Shown here one piece after another: positions 46,189-58,978 of a stretch of 64,000 bases of DNA (its first letter is position 1; every line of letters begins with the position of its first letter). The position numbers and the translations under genes were made by a program. The stretch comes from Ottelia alismoides (taxonomy: Eukaryota; Streptophyta; Magnoliopsida; Alismatales; Hydrocharitaceae), in the NCBI GenBank assembly GCA_037367405.1, contig JAZKJV010000680.1, positions 806,001 through 870,000 of the forward strand, given 5' to 3'. A model generated the notes under the pieces. That model saw nothing but the letters and a program-made list of their open reading frames with translations, was not told the origin of the DNA and searched no databases.

Positions 46189-48528
46189 CATCTCCTTCGA
46201 CCTCCTAGCACCGCAGCTCATTCCTCACCCCTTCCTTCATCCTTAGACATACCTAACCGAGTGACAACAACTGGGAGACGCCTCTGGAGAGGAGTTTGGT
46301 GGCCTGAATCATTAGCTCACCCTTCGTGGCCGGAGATCCGCCGCGAGCAGCCTCCCCGCCTTCCGCAATGAGGTTGAGGCCATTACCCCGTCGATCATCT
46401 TTGCCTGGAGCTCAAGAACTCGTTCCAATCTTAAGGTATCCCTCATATCCCCTTTATTTCTTCGTTCGATCACTCCTTCCATTTTGCATGATTAGGGCCG
46501 CGACCCCCTTCTTTCACCTTTGCCGAGAGTCAAATGCCATCCACCCTCGCTTCTCTGAGTTTAGCCAAGCAATAACCCTCACCGAAGCTACGCCTCCGAG
46601 CAGAGCACCCATTGAAGGTCCAGGATTGTGCGGATGACCCTCATTCGGCCCTCGACTGCTCAGGCAGAGCAACTCCAGACACACTTCACAGCGACGACCA
46701 TCTAGCCGTTCTCCTTCGCATCGGAGCTCACCATTAGACGCGGAATACCTTCACGACACCCTAGACCTCCTGGGTGAGCTTATCGGCCCAGTGGATCTCC
46801 TCCAGTCACCGATCGAAGTTCACCGGGATGATGTTCTTCCTCCATCCTCGTCTGCCATTGGATATCCACGCCCCTGCCAGATTACATCACCGCCGTCCGA
46901 TAGAAAGCTGTCGCGGTCGTTAGATCAGAGCTGCAGTGCCAGATCTAGCCGCACGTCCACGACAGAGTTTGCACCGTCAGATCAGCAGGTGGCAGCCATC
47001 AGAGCCGTACGTCCAGGACCTCTTCTGCGTGCGCCACGTGCCCTGATATGGGTATATTTCTCTTTTACCCTCGCACTTTCATGTGTAGCTATTTAGTCCA
47101 TTAAGTAAATTTGTAGTTTAATTAGTTTACAGTTTGGACCTTGAACTTTTAATATTTGCATTTTAGTCTCGCTCCATTGACCTCACGTGCTGTCTCACGT
47201 GCTTGTATTGTATATTTGCATGTTATGACCCTGTGCTTTTGACTGTTACACTTTGAATATGATTTTGGGTATTTATAGTTATACCCCTATGTACGTTAAT
47301 ATTCTGCATGTGCGTGAATTTATTGACAAATTGCAAGTTTATTTGGCCTGTAACTTTGTTATAATTACGTATAGGTCTATGTGTGCTGTGTATGTTGCCT
47401 TTAATCAAAGAATTACTAAATGAACTCCAAAAATTCCATAGAAATTACAATTCGATCCTGCTAACATGTAATATTTATGGTAATTTTGGTGACTCAATTT
47501 AGTTTTATTTGGTATTTTCTTAAAATAAAAAACCTCTAAAAAGTGTCCTGTCTATTTTAGAAAATACATAAAAAATACAAAATTAGCTTTAAAAATTACA
47601 AAAAATTGATAGTTGCTTGTTTTTTATGCTTTGATTTCAATACCATTTTTGCCACATTATCTTTTAGAAAAATCCTAAAAAGCTAAAAACTCTATAAATC
47701 TTATAAACCACATTAAAAATTCTAAAAAATCAAAAAATTGGATTTAAGTTGTTGTGTGTAGATATTTTTATTTGCTTTTTCATAAAAATCATCCATGACT
47801 TTAAGGCATTTTTACTATTTTAAACTTGCCTTTTAGTCCAAGCTGTACATTATTTCCCTGTTTTGATTTTGTTTTATTTTTATAAAATCATATAAAAATC
47901 AGAAAAATATCATAAAATCACAAAAAAATCTGTATATTTGAAAAATATAAAAATATTTTTATTTCTAATTTTTGAGTATTTTTAGTCATAATAAAAATTG
48001 TTAAAGCTTGTTTTTGTCTTGATCGATTTATTTGTTTTCTCATTTTGAAAATATAAAAAAATACAAATTAAAAATCACAAAAATATGCCTTTTATTTTCT
48101 AATTAGGACTACTTCGTAGGTTTCACTCGTGCTCCTTGTGTTCGACCTTGGTCGCTATATCATGTTAAATAAATAGCGGAGACCGCTGACATTCTTGTAT
48201 ATTGGTTGATTTATTCTGAGTGGTTTCTTTATTTTCTTGCCAATTGCACATCGTGATTTGGGTTGCAACGACTTCTCGAGATTTATCCGATACCTTGAGT
48301 CACGAGGCGTGGTCATCAGCGTGGCGCGTCGAAGGAGACGGCGATCCATGAGTCAACGATCTGGCAGCATAACGACCGACGCTGCGGTGATGTAGACTCT
48401 CTCTAGGGCATCATGGTGGGCTGCCACAAGAGAGAGAGAGAGAGAGGTAGAGATGGCATGTAGAGAGAAATAGAGAGGGAGAGAGCCGTATATTCATCAA
48501 TCTCTTTGAAGAATAGGGGGTGCCCTTC

Positions 48529-48536
48529 TATTTATA
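48529..48536 (-). promoter_or_regulatory. TATA box of the second L1 LTR
   Basis: The minus strand reads ATTATAAATAGAAGG, matching the position in the solo LTR at 7945-7952. A GAGA microsatellite lies in the leader (48429-48450). Confidence 0.55.
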
Positions 48537-50611
48537 ATATTTTGGGAATCCATGGATCTCAATCCACAGACAACACAAAATCAATGGATGAGATTGATTT
48601 GTGTTTCTTTCAATGATCATGGTTTTATTGTAAAAATACAATAACAATTAATTCAATTAAATTAAATATATATTGAATAAATCATCAATATATAAATCAA
48701 TTAAATCAAATTAACATAGGAGAATTAGGAAGGAGGCATGCCTCCCTTCCATTTAATTGGGGGGGGGGGGGGTACACCTTGAATTCCAATTCAAGGTGAC
48801 CGTTCATCATCCTTAAAAGGAAGGAAGCACCCCTCTTCTTTTTTCATGAGATCTCTTATCCCATGAAAATCTCTATAATTACAACAACTATTGTTGTAAA
48901 TTTATTCACATAAATAATTTATAATTATTTTGTGAACATTGCAAACATGCCTTTGGAAACTTGTGAATCACATTCACAACCCAAAATAAAATGTACATTA
49001 CATTTTCAATTAATTGTTCAATGTAAATTCAATTCACATCAACATTTAATTAACAAATGTAAATTACAAATTGCTCTTTCTCATATATTATAAATCACAT
49101 TTATAATATATATAATTAATATGGATAGTGCTATCCACATTATTCATATCCATGCTAACTAAATCACATTTAATCATTTTGGATCTCTATTCTCATATGC
49201 CCAAATAATATGAGTCATATTCATTTTATTCACATCTTTGATAATTAAATCACAATTAATTATCTATGATAACTCTTCTTATAATATGAATCAAATCGTA
49301 TTATTCATGATAATTAAATCACATTTAATTATCAATTTTCTCAATGCTCGGATACATATATCAACAATGAATTTATCCTTGAACTCTTTCAAGGATAATG
49401 CGCTTTCTCCACGACTTGGAGATAAGGACTGAGCGATTGTATTGTTCCACGTATACTGACTTGGATATTGAGATCGCATCTCAAATCTATATTTTACGGA
49501 CCTCCCATAGATGCTTAATTAAATCAAGGCTGTAGATCCAATCTTCTCATTGCATTTGAATCACATTCAGATCAATATCCAACATTTGGACCAAGATCAA
49601 ATCACTTCTCTTCTGAGAGGAGTCACTAAAATCCAAATCCGATTTCATCACTCCCTAGGAATGGAAGCGTCATGGTTATACAATCGTTTATGATCACATC
49701 ACCCTCAGGTATTCCTAATACCTGTACATCCTGCATACAGGAAGACCCAGATTAAACTCGAAGTTTTAGATCTCTTTTAGACTGTCTCCTTCAGGGTTTT
49801 ATAATTAAGTTTCTCATTTGACTACTGGGAGTTGGTATTGATCATATACTTTTCAAAAGCATATATCATACCCAGGTGTTGATCATATACTTTCCAAAAG
49901 CATATATAAAACCTATAAATTCAATCAAGCTTCCAAAGAGAGACGACCGTGCACGGAATTTGATCTTCCTAATATCTCATGAGTGAGCTCATGTCTTCCA
50001 GTTCAGTAAATGAACATGTATGATCCCTTTGAGAGATCGTATTACTCATATGCCCTTGCATGCACACCCGCGCGCCCGTGTATAGACCTTAATTAGGTCA
50101 TCAACCTATTGATCTGCCAAATGTACATACTTAGACATATAGTAACACATCTGTCTCCGGTCAGAGGATGCATGCCTATATCGTGACAACATACGACACG
50201 GGACTTTGGTTATCTCGATCTCATTATGTCAACACTTTGACCTAACTAATCTGACAACTTTGAATATCTATTCCTATGCAGAGGACCTGCATCAAGAGGT
50301 CAGTTAGATATCAGTCTTTAGAGAAAGGATAGCCATCTCTTTCTCAAGATGGAGATCCTCTCTTAACAATCATTTGACGATGCTTGATGAGTCCTCAATC
50401 TAACTCTTTAGATATTCATCCAAGCACCAGCCTCTATGATTCAATAATTGAATCAACAGTTGTATGATCACTAAGATGGCCATGGTACATAACCCTAATT
50501 GTACTAAGGGACCTATTATGCAAATTAGTTATTCTTCATTTCGGATCAGAGAATGATATTTGCAATAACATTTATTGCATAATGGCTCACAGTGGGCTCG
50601 CATGTCCAACA

Positions 50612-51814
50612 ATGATCATATGGGACAATCAAGACCACATCTTATCTGGGTGTGTTCCATATACTTGGAAGTGACGAAAAGGGATCCCGTCCCATTACGA
50701 TAGGTGGATGGGACGATCCTGATCGTCTCGTTTGGTTGCTCCTCGAAGAATGGAAGAAGATTTTATGAGGTGGTCAGTAACTGTCCAGTAAATACGCCAT
50801 TGGGATGGTCATACCCATCTCATATAGTGGTCATATGTGTGACGGTCACGCCCGTCTCAAATAATGCTATTCGATGGGACGGTGATGCCCATCGCATAAT
50901 GCTTTATGTTCCCATCGCAAGAGTGCTACTGAGCATAGTATAGAATATAAGGGTCCGTCGCGACCATCCCCTATATTCTTCTAGATCCGTCCCTTTAATA
51001 CCTCTTGCAGTTACGGGACTTGTACAGAAGACTATAAGGGATAGTTCCAACTGACCCCAATTGAAAAAAATTATACCAGTTGCACAACAAACATATTCTC
51101 CATCTTTGCCACACCTTATATTAAATCACAAAACCAATACATACTAATACAACACTATCGATAATAAAAATAAAACAAGCCATGCCAAATATTAATAAAT
51201 ATTTTACATCTAATATGATATAGGGACATGACATTTGTATCCATGCAGGGATGCTAACAAACAGATACATCTAGGGATATGGTATCTATATCTATTTTTA
51301 CATTTGGTGACAAAAATAGATATCTTGCGGATATTATAATTGCAAATCATATCCTTAAATATGGATACAAATAACAATAATTCGAATACAAATATATAAC
51401 AAGCAGTGACTGACTCTCTCACCGATATTAACTGTCTTTTCAAATCTTATTAAAGTGAAAGTAAGAGCTGATGGCAAAAATATAAACTAAAAATATAACT
51501 AAATAAAAAAAGAAAATAAAGTAATATACTAGATTAAACAACTTGTATAATAATTCATTTATCATAAATATATAAATTTATATATTTATATCGTCTTGAT
51601 TTTGAAAATAACTTCAAATATTGACTATATTATGTGTAAATGTAACAAATTTAGATATTTGTCTATAAAATATGCATACATAAATCTAGTAATACGGATA
51701 TCTACATTAATATTTGTCACAAACATAAGTAACTATGTGTATATTCATATACTTTAAAAATTTGAAAATGATATCCATATATTTATCTATAAAAAAATAA
51801 AAACAAAAACCCAC
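50612..51814. other. Unclassified DNA between L1 LTR and CACTA element
   Basis: The first 350 bp holds a cluster of short hairpins (see 50712-50894). From about 51050 the sequence is AT-rich, with many ATATGGATA/AAATATAT-like words and no convincing reading frame. It resembles worn subterminal transposon DNA; the host context cannot be recognised. Confidence 0.4.
50712..50894. repeat. Cluster of four related hairpins
   Basis: GACGATC-CT-GATCGTC (50712-50727), GATGG-6 nt-CCATC (50804-50819), GACGG-6 nt-CCGTC (50841-50856), CGATGGG-9 nt-CCCATCG (50872-50894). The stems vary together while the GAYGG theme persists. It resembles subterminal repeats of a CACTA-type DNA transposon, but no terminus is seen. 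Confidence 0.6.
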
Positions 51815-53785
51815 CACTACTACAAATTAGAGCTATGGCGACGAAGGTTATTTCTCCGTCATGATATTTGTAAACTTGCCAATATAGTGATGTTTATATC
51901 AATTCATCATTAATTAAATTAAAAATAGCGACTATTATATGTATCGTCACTAATTATATTAGTAAATAATGATGATTTTTCGTAATTATTGTTATTTTTA
52001 AAATAACAACGAATAAATCATCAGTAAGATTTTAAACAAAATTAAATTCACTAATAATTTTATAGTAATCGGTGGAACATGGGGAAAGGGATGCTATACA
52101 TGATGGTAAGTGCGAACTACGGAGGCAGATATGCCCACAAGGCAAAACATCTCGATCACCCCTGCCTTTATCCTTATGATGAGAAAACCCTCTCTTCAAA
52201 AAAAATCCTGTCGATTTAATTTAAAATCCGAGTTAAACCTGGATAAGCGTGATGACTCTTCTCTCCAAAGTGTGATGGCTCTTCTTTCCATGACGTAAAT
52301 TAGTTGCAATCTTGCAAACTCTTTATCTCCCTATGACTCTTCTCTCCATGGTGTAAAACAATGCCCACAACTCACCCACCCCTCTTTGTCGTCCTATATA
52401 ATCTCTCTAATCATGATGCTTGCATCAGGGATGATCACAACACTCTTTGACGGTGCTCACTTCGACGATGACTACAACGCTCAACGACAATGTTCTCATC
52501 GACGGTGATGACAATGCTCTTCAGCGGTGCTCGGAGCCTGCCTCGTTGAGGACGTATTGAAGTAGCGAAGCTTTCCAGGACACAAAAACATTGGGGCGGG
52601 GATGGCACCCGCAGAAGGATTGAAAGCTTTACCAATTTGATCGCTTGTATGTTGGAGAAGGACTTCCCTGAGAGAAAGCAGATCACCAGAGGTTCGCACT
52701 TTGTAGATAACACTCTGCAAATATAAGCGTCACTGATTGTGGGTGGCTATATATGCATGTCCACATGAAAGAGTGGTGAGGTTGGGGAAACAGAGGACTG
52801 AGATGGGCAGGTGTGGGATACCTTTTTGCGGTATTGGGTTTTGAGCATTGGATGGAGATGGGCCAATTTTGGTTGAAAATCGTCGGGTGTTGGGGGTTGA
52901 AAATCATCGGCTTTTATATGTTTAGAATGTCTTTATCTCAACTTTTGTAGGTCTAAATCCTTTTTAAATTTTCATCACATTGCTCTCAATTGGTTGTGGA
53001 TCCTCATGCTTCTATTATAGAAGATGAAAAATTCGTCTAATTAACAATGTTGCTAAAGCTCACAAGTATATCTGCAGAAGTGCGATTTTTTAAAATTTTT
53101 GTTTTCAATATAAACCACTCAAGTTCAGGTTGTTTTTATCCCTTTGCTGGTGCTGGAGAAAGAAAAAAAGAGGGAAATGTTGCTCCTACATGTTTTTAAG
53201 GTGGTATTTATATGATGTAGTGTGTTGCTCCTTTTTTTGTGTATTGATCTTAAGAAAAACAGGAGTTTGGAGACTGGTTTTATGGTTGACTTATTTTGCA
53301 TTGCAGAAACTGATATGGGAGCTTTAAATACAACATCAGTGAAAAACATATAGTTTTCTGCCTCTTATCACGTCCCCTGGGCTAACTTATGAACTTTGGT
53401 TTTAGTGTTTGCCACTTCAGAGTTGTTTGGTTTACTAGATCAATCATCCTATTATAATTGCTTATATTTATGGAGTTTATGATTCATAATTATGAATACA
53501 ATTGTTTGTTTATTACAGTATGTTAGTCTTACTGCAAGACTAGACAACCTCATCACTTCTATGACAATGGTAAGCCATCTTCACAACTTTGGGTCAGGTT
53601 GATTGCCATATGTTTGGCTTAGATATTTTGACGGTGCTTTTTTAAACAATATATTCTCTCACGACAAATGAGAAGAGGCGAAAGGCAATATTTCTTGCTT
53701 GTGCATATTAGTTGATATCATATGAAAAAATAACTCAATGATACATGCATGTGTACAATAGTGACCCTCTGATGGGATGATATTT

Positions 53786-53816
<31 letters not shown>

Positions 53817-56800
53817 GATAAGGTCTTCTTTTGTCATTTTTTAACCAAAATTAAGTTCCTTTCTCATCACATGAGAACTTTCATGAAATTTTAGATATGA
53901 ATTCAATGTAAGAGATATCCTTACTAAAGGTAGTTTACTTCTGTAATGTGCAGAAGTATTATTCTATTCGTCAATACATATTGATTGTAGATCAGTTTTA
54001 TTACCTTGAACATATAATTCGTTGATTTTTTAGGTTGTTTCCATAATCTCTAGGAAATTTTGAGTCTAGATGAAATATGATCAACCATTGCAAGTGTATC
54101 TGTAGATCTAGCTGAAATCTTATCAAACATTCACAAATATATGGAAACATTTTCTTCCTGAATTTCTAATATATATTTGTGATTCTTACTTCTGAGCCTT
54201 TTTGCAGGTTTTTCAAATGGCATGAGCCATGAAAGAAAAGCTAGTAACCTTATATTTTCAAGAATTATATGATTTAGTAGTAAAACTTCAATAACCAAGT
54301 AAAATTTATGGTCACTTTTGTAACTTAGCAATATTTCACATGTATAATTTTGCTTTGGTTTCTAGACTATCTACTATGTTTAGTTTATTAGTTATAATGG
54401 CATCAATAAAAATAAGTGGTTACTAAAAGCCACTTTTGCCATTTATATGTGGCATGTGGATTGTATGCACCCATCCTTTGTCACACTGAACGACTTTAGC
54501 ATTTGGTCTAGTAGCTCAGATATCTATAAAATGATTATATATGATGGACATTTTTGTGTACAATTTGTGAGATTTCCTCCATTTATGAGGATTGGGGCTT
54601 GATCTAGAGTAAAGTTGAAGGTATCTCATAAAAATGTAGTGTTGCAGTTTGGAGCTCTATAATATTTCAATACATCAGGAATCATGGGTTTTGATCTAAT
54701 TTGTAAAGATGAAGACAATCCAATCTATAAGCTCCTCCTACTTAGGTTCATGAAAGGGTTGGACGCCTCCAATGACGGTTCTGTTGTAGGTAGCCTTACC
54801 AAATATCATTCTATCATCTCATAATAGAACACCTCTTTCTGATAGTTTAATGCTGGTGATATTCAATTAGAATTATTTTCCTTTGATTTTTTTGGATTGG
54901 AGAATCTGAATTGGCATTTCAGGGAGATGGATTGTAAGTAAGTCACAACAAACTTGGACATATGCCAGTATCTAAGAAATAACAGATCGTTTATTCTTTT
55001 GGAATGTAATTTATATTGTAGGTCTTCCGAGATTACATGGGGCCTAAAAAAAGACTCTTTTTACAATGAATGGTAGCATGACTGCGCGTCCCATTAATAT
55101 CTAATCTGGTAGGTAAATTCAAAATCTTGGTCCTTGTGAGAAATCTATCTTGTATTTGTTTCAACTAGAGATGTTACTATAACATCTCTCCCTGGACTCT
55201 TCTCGAGTTCCAGCCAATATCTTCAACCCCGGTCAAGTGCGCTTGGTCTCATGTTTTGTATTATGCAAGAAGTGCACATATTCTAACTGTTACTTCGTTA
55301 CATCTTAAAGGTCAATATAAACTAGATGATTAACAAGAATAGAGGCAATCCTCTTTTCATTGATTAGATTCCGGTCGAAGTTTAGATTCCGGTCAAAGTT
55401 TTCTCTAAATATGATTTTTTCAGATCTCATGCATGTATTCTATCATGGTGATTATGTTGTAATCATGTTATTCATTTTCTTTTGCAACATACACAGATCT
55501 CGCGTCTAGATTGTCCACATACCCTAACTCAACCAATTGGAAGGTTAGGAAAATTGTTCTGAAATTTTATTGAATGAGAAAGGTTTTTTCCACGGTTCAA
55601 TTCAATATAAGGAACCTGAAATGTGGAGATTATAAGCATTCTTATATGTATGGCCATCTTTACGAAAGATTTTAATTGAAAATTGGACGGTGTGTGTGCA
55701 TGCATGCATGTATATTGTTCATGTGAACCATTTTACATTAGTGATTGGTTGCCCATCAAGCTGGTAAATGTACAAAGATCCTCTTGCCGTAATTTATGGT
55801 TCTGGTTTAGCACCTATCCGAATTTTTCCCATTAATATGATTTTGTTATTGAAAAGTAAGAGGAACATCTTTCATGGCTTTACTTCACCTTCCCACCCTA
55901 TTACTATATTTGAATCGCAACATTATGATGCTAATTTATCATCAACAACCGTTGAATTTGACTAATATGAGTGTCTCTTACAAGATAATGGGCAAGTCAA
56001 GAGATGCACGTTTGTTTTGCTAGAACTCATATGAAAGACCGACAACCAATAAATCTGTTCAATTTTCAGCCAAAAGGTTCTGTAGATTTATAACTTCCAG
56101 TTACTTTAAATGGATGTAGAGTATAATATGTATTATATGTATACAAGAACACTTCCAAGATCAATCTCCTGGAAACCCTTTGTTCGGCCTTAAGGTGTTT
56201 ATTCATAAACAAGTTTGACATTTGGGTCTTTATTCGGCCTTAAGGTGTTTGGCATACGTATAAAATTGATCAGGAAACCCTTGTTCTGGGCAGCCATCCT
56301 AGTAACTTCCCAGATTTTGTTGATAATTTGATAAATTGATGGTATGAAGTAAATACTTAGTCGCTTTAACTTAAATTACATGTTTAAACTTGTTTTTTTG
56401 ATATAATAAGGTTTTGGGTATGTATTGCTGGATTAACCATTCGCACGTGCGTGCATTTCATTGGGAATGCAATTGGTGTTATATCTTAAAGTAATATTTG
56501 TATTGCTATGTATTTTATTAAGTCTCCCAAGCACGTTCACCGAGGTTTGATGCACCAGTTTTTGTAGCCAATTGTGATTGTAGGAATTGATCAATTTTTT
56601 ATTATGTCTAGTTATTTTGCAGAAAACTTCATTCAATGTGTTATAAGAAGAAGATATCTTTGACGTGAGCAAAGGTGAACCTTAGGAATAACAAACATCA
56701 GAGTTACTTTTATTCTTATTCTCTCACGAGTCTTTGAGATCTAGAGTGTATGATGTGGAATGAATAGCTACTAAGTTTTGTTTATGTATAATTTGTTTGA

Positions 56801-57346
56801 CAAAATGATTGATTAGGTATATCATTTGGAATTTTTAATGATTGTTATTAGGTCCAGAGATTTTAATGTTAGTCCCCTTGAATAGAATATTGTTTAATTT
56901 GAGCTTCTACGCTAATTGTGGTAGTAGTCTAATATGTGGATAAAATAATTCTAGGTTGCACATGGATTGAGTAAAACCCAAAATCCAATTAATTATGCAT
57001 AATCACAATCAAATAAGAAATGTCTAGGATTTGTATATTGTTACAGAAAAACGTTGTTAATCATAATAAGTATCAATTAATAAAATGTATATAGTGACAG
57101 AAAAACTGTTGATGTGTTCAAATGACGACGCTTCTTATTCGTTGTAGAATTTGTAATTCTTGACGATTTTTATTTGTTGAGATTTTGAATTTTGCAACGG
57201 TTAGTAGTCGTTGCTAAAATTTTAATGACTTATATAGTGACGATTCTAACAACGAATAACAAATTCGTCATGATACAATGTAGCAACATATTATTCGTTG
57301 CCTTGTTAATTAAAATTTATCGTTGTAGGTATATATTATTGTAGTG
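51815..57346. mobile_element. Non-autonomous CACTA (En/Spm-type) transposon, 5.5 kb
   Basis: The left end is CACTACTACAAATTAG and the right end, read inversely, is CACTACAATAATATAT; CAC flanks both sides (51812-51814 and 57347-57349) as a 3-bp TSD. Subterminal regions are rich in CGTTG/CAACG words (ATTCGTTG, AACAACGAATAA), typical for transposase-binding sites in this superfamily. No TNPD/TNPA-like protein is recognisable; all frames are short. The right 3.9 kb (53453-57366) recurs at 34279-38127. A (TCA)n run lies at about 53783-53816. Confidence 0.85.
52548..52730 (+). pseudogene. Possible captured exon in the CACTA element
   Basis: A plus-strand frame reads GRIEVAKLSRTQKHWGGDGT, then IESFTNLIACMLEKDFPERK and QITRGSHFVDNTLQI before a stop. 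It is compositionally less AT-rich than its surroundings (52400-52800) and lies in the part of the CACTA element absent from copy A. I do not recognise the protein. It may be a gene fragment or a chance open frame; the bordering sequence shows no clear splice sites. Confidence 0.25.
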
Positions 57347-57366
57347 CACATGTTGTCGAATATCCA
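53453..57366. repeat. Copy B of the dispersed 3.9-kb duplication
   Basis: Right 70% of the CACTA element plus 20 bp of its right flank, matching 34279-38127. Differences include a 26-bp stretch near 54168 (AATATATATTTGTGATTC...) missing in copy A and several short indels. The match begins at TATAATTGCTTATATTTATG and ends at GTCGAATATCCA. Confidence 0.9.
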
Positions 57367-57492
57367 TACTCAAATAAAAAATGCAAATTCATATCAACTT
57401 AAAAATGTGTGTTCATATCCAAATATGGTGTTAGACGGATCATGTGTGTATATATATCTGTGTGTGTGCACGTGTGTGTGTGGGTGTGCGTA

Positions 57493-58955
57493 GGGGGCCT
57501 TTCAAATAGGATTTGGTCATTCCATCCTTAAAAAGGTCAACGATCGTAGCTGTTAGATTCAAATCTAACGGCATCATTAATTTATTTACTCAAAAGGGTA
57601 TTTTGGTCATCAACTTTTGCATTAATTATGTACATTAATTAATATTTCGAAATACTATATTTAACTACTTTATTTTTGTTAGTTTTCGCAATACCATATT
57701 TAAAAAATGTCCAGTCTTGCGTTGAACGACATTACGTGGGGCAATGCTTGAATCATAATGTATTTTTTGTAGAATCAGTGGTTTCTTTTGTAATGATTGT
57801 GTGTTTTTTGTATTTACTGTGATTCATTCAAAATTAATCGTCCATTTGTAATTTTTGTATGATTCTTTGTAGAAAATAATTCATATTAGCAATTAATGCA
57901 TGTTTATTTATAATGACTGTATGGTTCTTTGTAGAATAAAATTTTTATGGTTCTTTTTAAAAATGCAGTAATCATTCATGCTCAATCGATGAGTAAAATC
58001 TAACTGAAATATGTATAATACACATTCAAATTGTATAACACATTCAAAATGTGCAATATACATCAAATATACAATATGCATAAAAAATACAATTGTCATC
58101 TACACCCAATTGACACGTAAAAATGCATATCAAATATTATAATACACATCGAAATTGTATAATACACATTAAAAAGTGTATAATACACATCAATATTGTA
58201 TCTACGTGTCAGACATTAGGCGATCGCCTGGAATCCACACCGACCACTGTAGAGCACCAGCTCCGCCGTCTTGCACGCTTCACCGTCACCAACCATCCCC
58301 TCCACGTAGCCAGCCGCGTGAAGAGCACCGCCTGCACCCTCCTTTTCCACCTGGAATGGACCCGTCGCCGATCACCATCGCATCCCGCAGCCCCCTCCTT
58401 CGAAGATCATCCACCCCCGCGTGAGCCCCACTTCTACGCTAGCACCACCAGAGCCGCACCCGGAACGCATCAGCCCCGTCTTGGAGTCACATCCACGCAC
58501 CGCCACCTTGCAGCTTCACCGCTCGAGGAACAACCTTCTCCACCATGCGCCTCCGCAATTCACCTCGCCACCTCCTGAAGCACATTACCACCGCACCCTT
58601 TATTGGCGAGTCCTACGGGCCCATCCTGACCTCGCGTCACCATCGCTCGTCGCATGTTCAGTCGCCGCAACCCCTATTTGGCTTGGAGAGAACACAAGAA
58701 CAAAAAGGGGTGGCGTCCTCTTTTGGCTTGGGCACACATGTTTCTAAATTTGAATAAACAATTAAGGTAACATTAATAGAGGAGATAATTGAGTTAGTTA
58801 CATACTATATTTAAATAATGTATAAAGACCAAAATGGGTTTTTGCTTAATTTATAAATAATATTAACATGCATTAATAATAATCACAAGATTAATTACAA
58901 ATGGTTGAGATTGCTGACCTTCCTTATGAATGGAAGGACCATGTCTCATTTGAAA
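57493..58955. mobile_element. D1: TIR element with GC-rich cargo (Pack-type)
   Basis: The left end GGGGGCCTTTCAAATAGGAT leads into GGTCATTCCATCC; the right end, read inversely, is TTTCAAATGAGACATGG then TCCTTCCATTC. These form about 45-bp imperfect inverted repeats, the GGGCC part being only on the left. The left arm 57493-58202 and right arm 58766-58955 are homologous to those of D2, but the 563 bp between them is different and GC-rich. It is flanked by TA on the left and (TA)n on the right. No transposase. Superfamily not assigned; TA flanks are compatible with a TA-targeting element. Confidence 0.7.
58203..58765 (+). pseudogene. GC-rich cargo of D1, probable captured gene fragment
   Basis: A sharp rise in GC starts right after the arm breakpoint (CATCAATATTGTATC). 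One plus-strand frame stays open from the arm through ARFTVTNHPLHVASRVKSTA and CTLLFHLEWTRRRSPSHPAA to a stop at 58578; another frame covers 58421-58747. The first part has many C-ending codons. I do not recognise the product, and the minus strand also has partly open frames. Probably shuffled host exon sequence. Confidence 0.45.
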
Positions 58956-58977
58956 TATATATATATATATATATATA
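58955..58977. repeat. (TA)n microsatellite between D1 and D2
   Basis: About eleven TA units between the right end of D1 and the GGGCCC end of D2. A shorter (TA)n separates D2 from D3 (60532-60544). Confidence 0.9.
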
Positions 58978-58978
58978 A

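Larger units (their letters stand above)
45155..48323 (+). mobile_element. Solo Athila LTR (3159 bp), plus orientation, decayed TSD
   Basis: LTR 45160-48318 starts TGATGAATCCC and ends CGTGGTCATCA; it is the reverse complement of the Athila LTR plan seen in E1 (AAAATAAAAGAATAAA... at the far end of E1 corresponds to its start). L1 LTR sequence continues on both sides. The flanking 5-mers are GCAAG (45155-45159) and GCGTG (48319-48323). The undisturbed L1 copy has GCGAG, so each TSD copy carries one change. It has a GC-rich island at 45950-47050. Confidence 0.85.
42280..50611 (-). mobile_element. 5' LTR of L1-family element, split by two nested insertions
   Basis: LTR pieces 42280-42646, 45147-45159 and 48319-50611 together align with the solo LTR 7369-9978: TGAAGGATATGGGAAGATCC at the start, AGCGACTAGTCGCACTAGTT near 42345, GGAGACGGCGATCCATGAG near 48333, and CTCGCATGTCCAACA at the end. 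The third piece carries a run of 14 G (48759-48772) and a private duplication at about 49832-49912 (TTGATCATATACTTTCCAAA twice). Its outer TSD partner is not present because the left part of the element is lost. Confidence 0.85.

Noticed and set aside
48759..48772. Run of 14 G as a functional signal
   Set aside because: A mononucleotide run in an LTR; length is likely variable and may be a sequencing artefact.
57440..57492. GT/TA-rich stretch before D1 as a regulatory site
   Set aside because: Ordinary (GT)n/(TA)n microsatellite forming the flank of D1.
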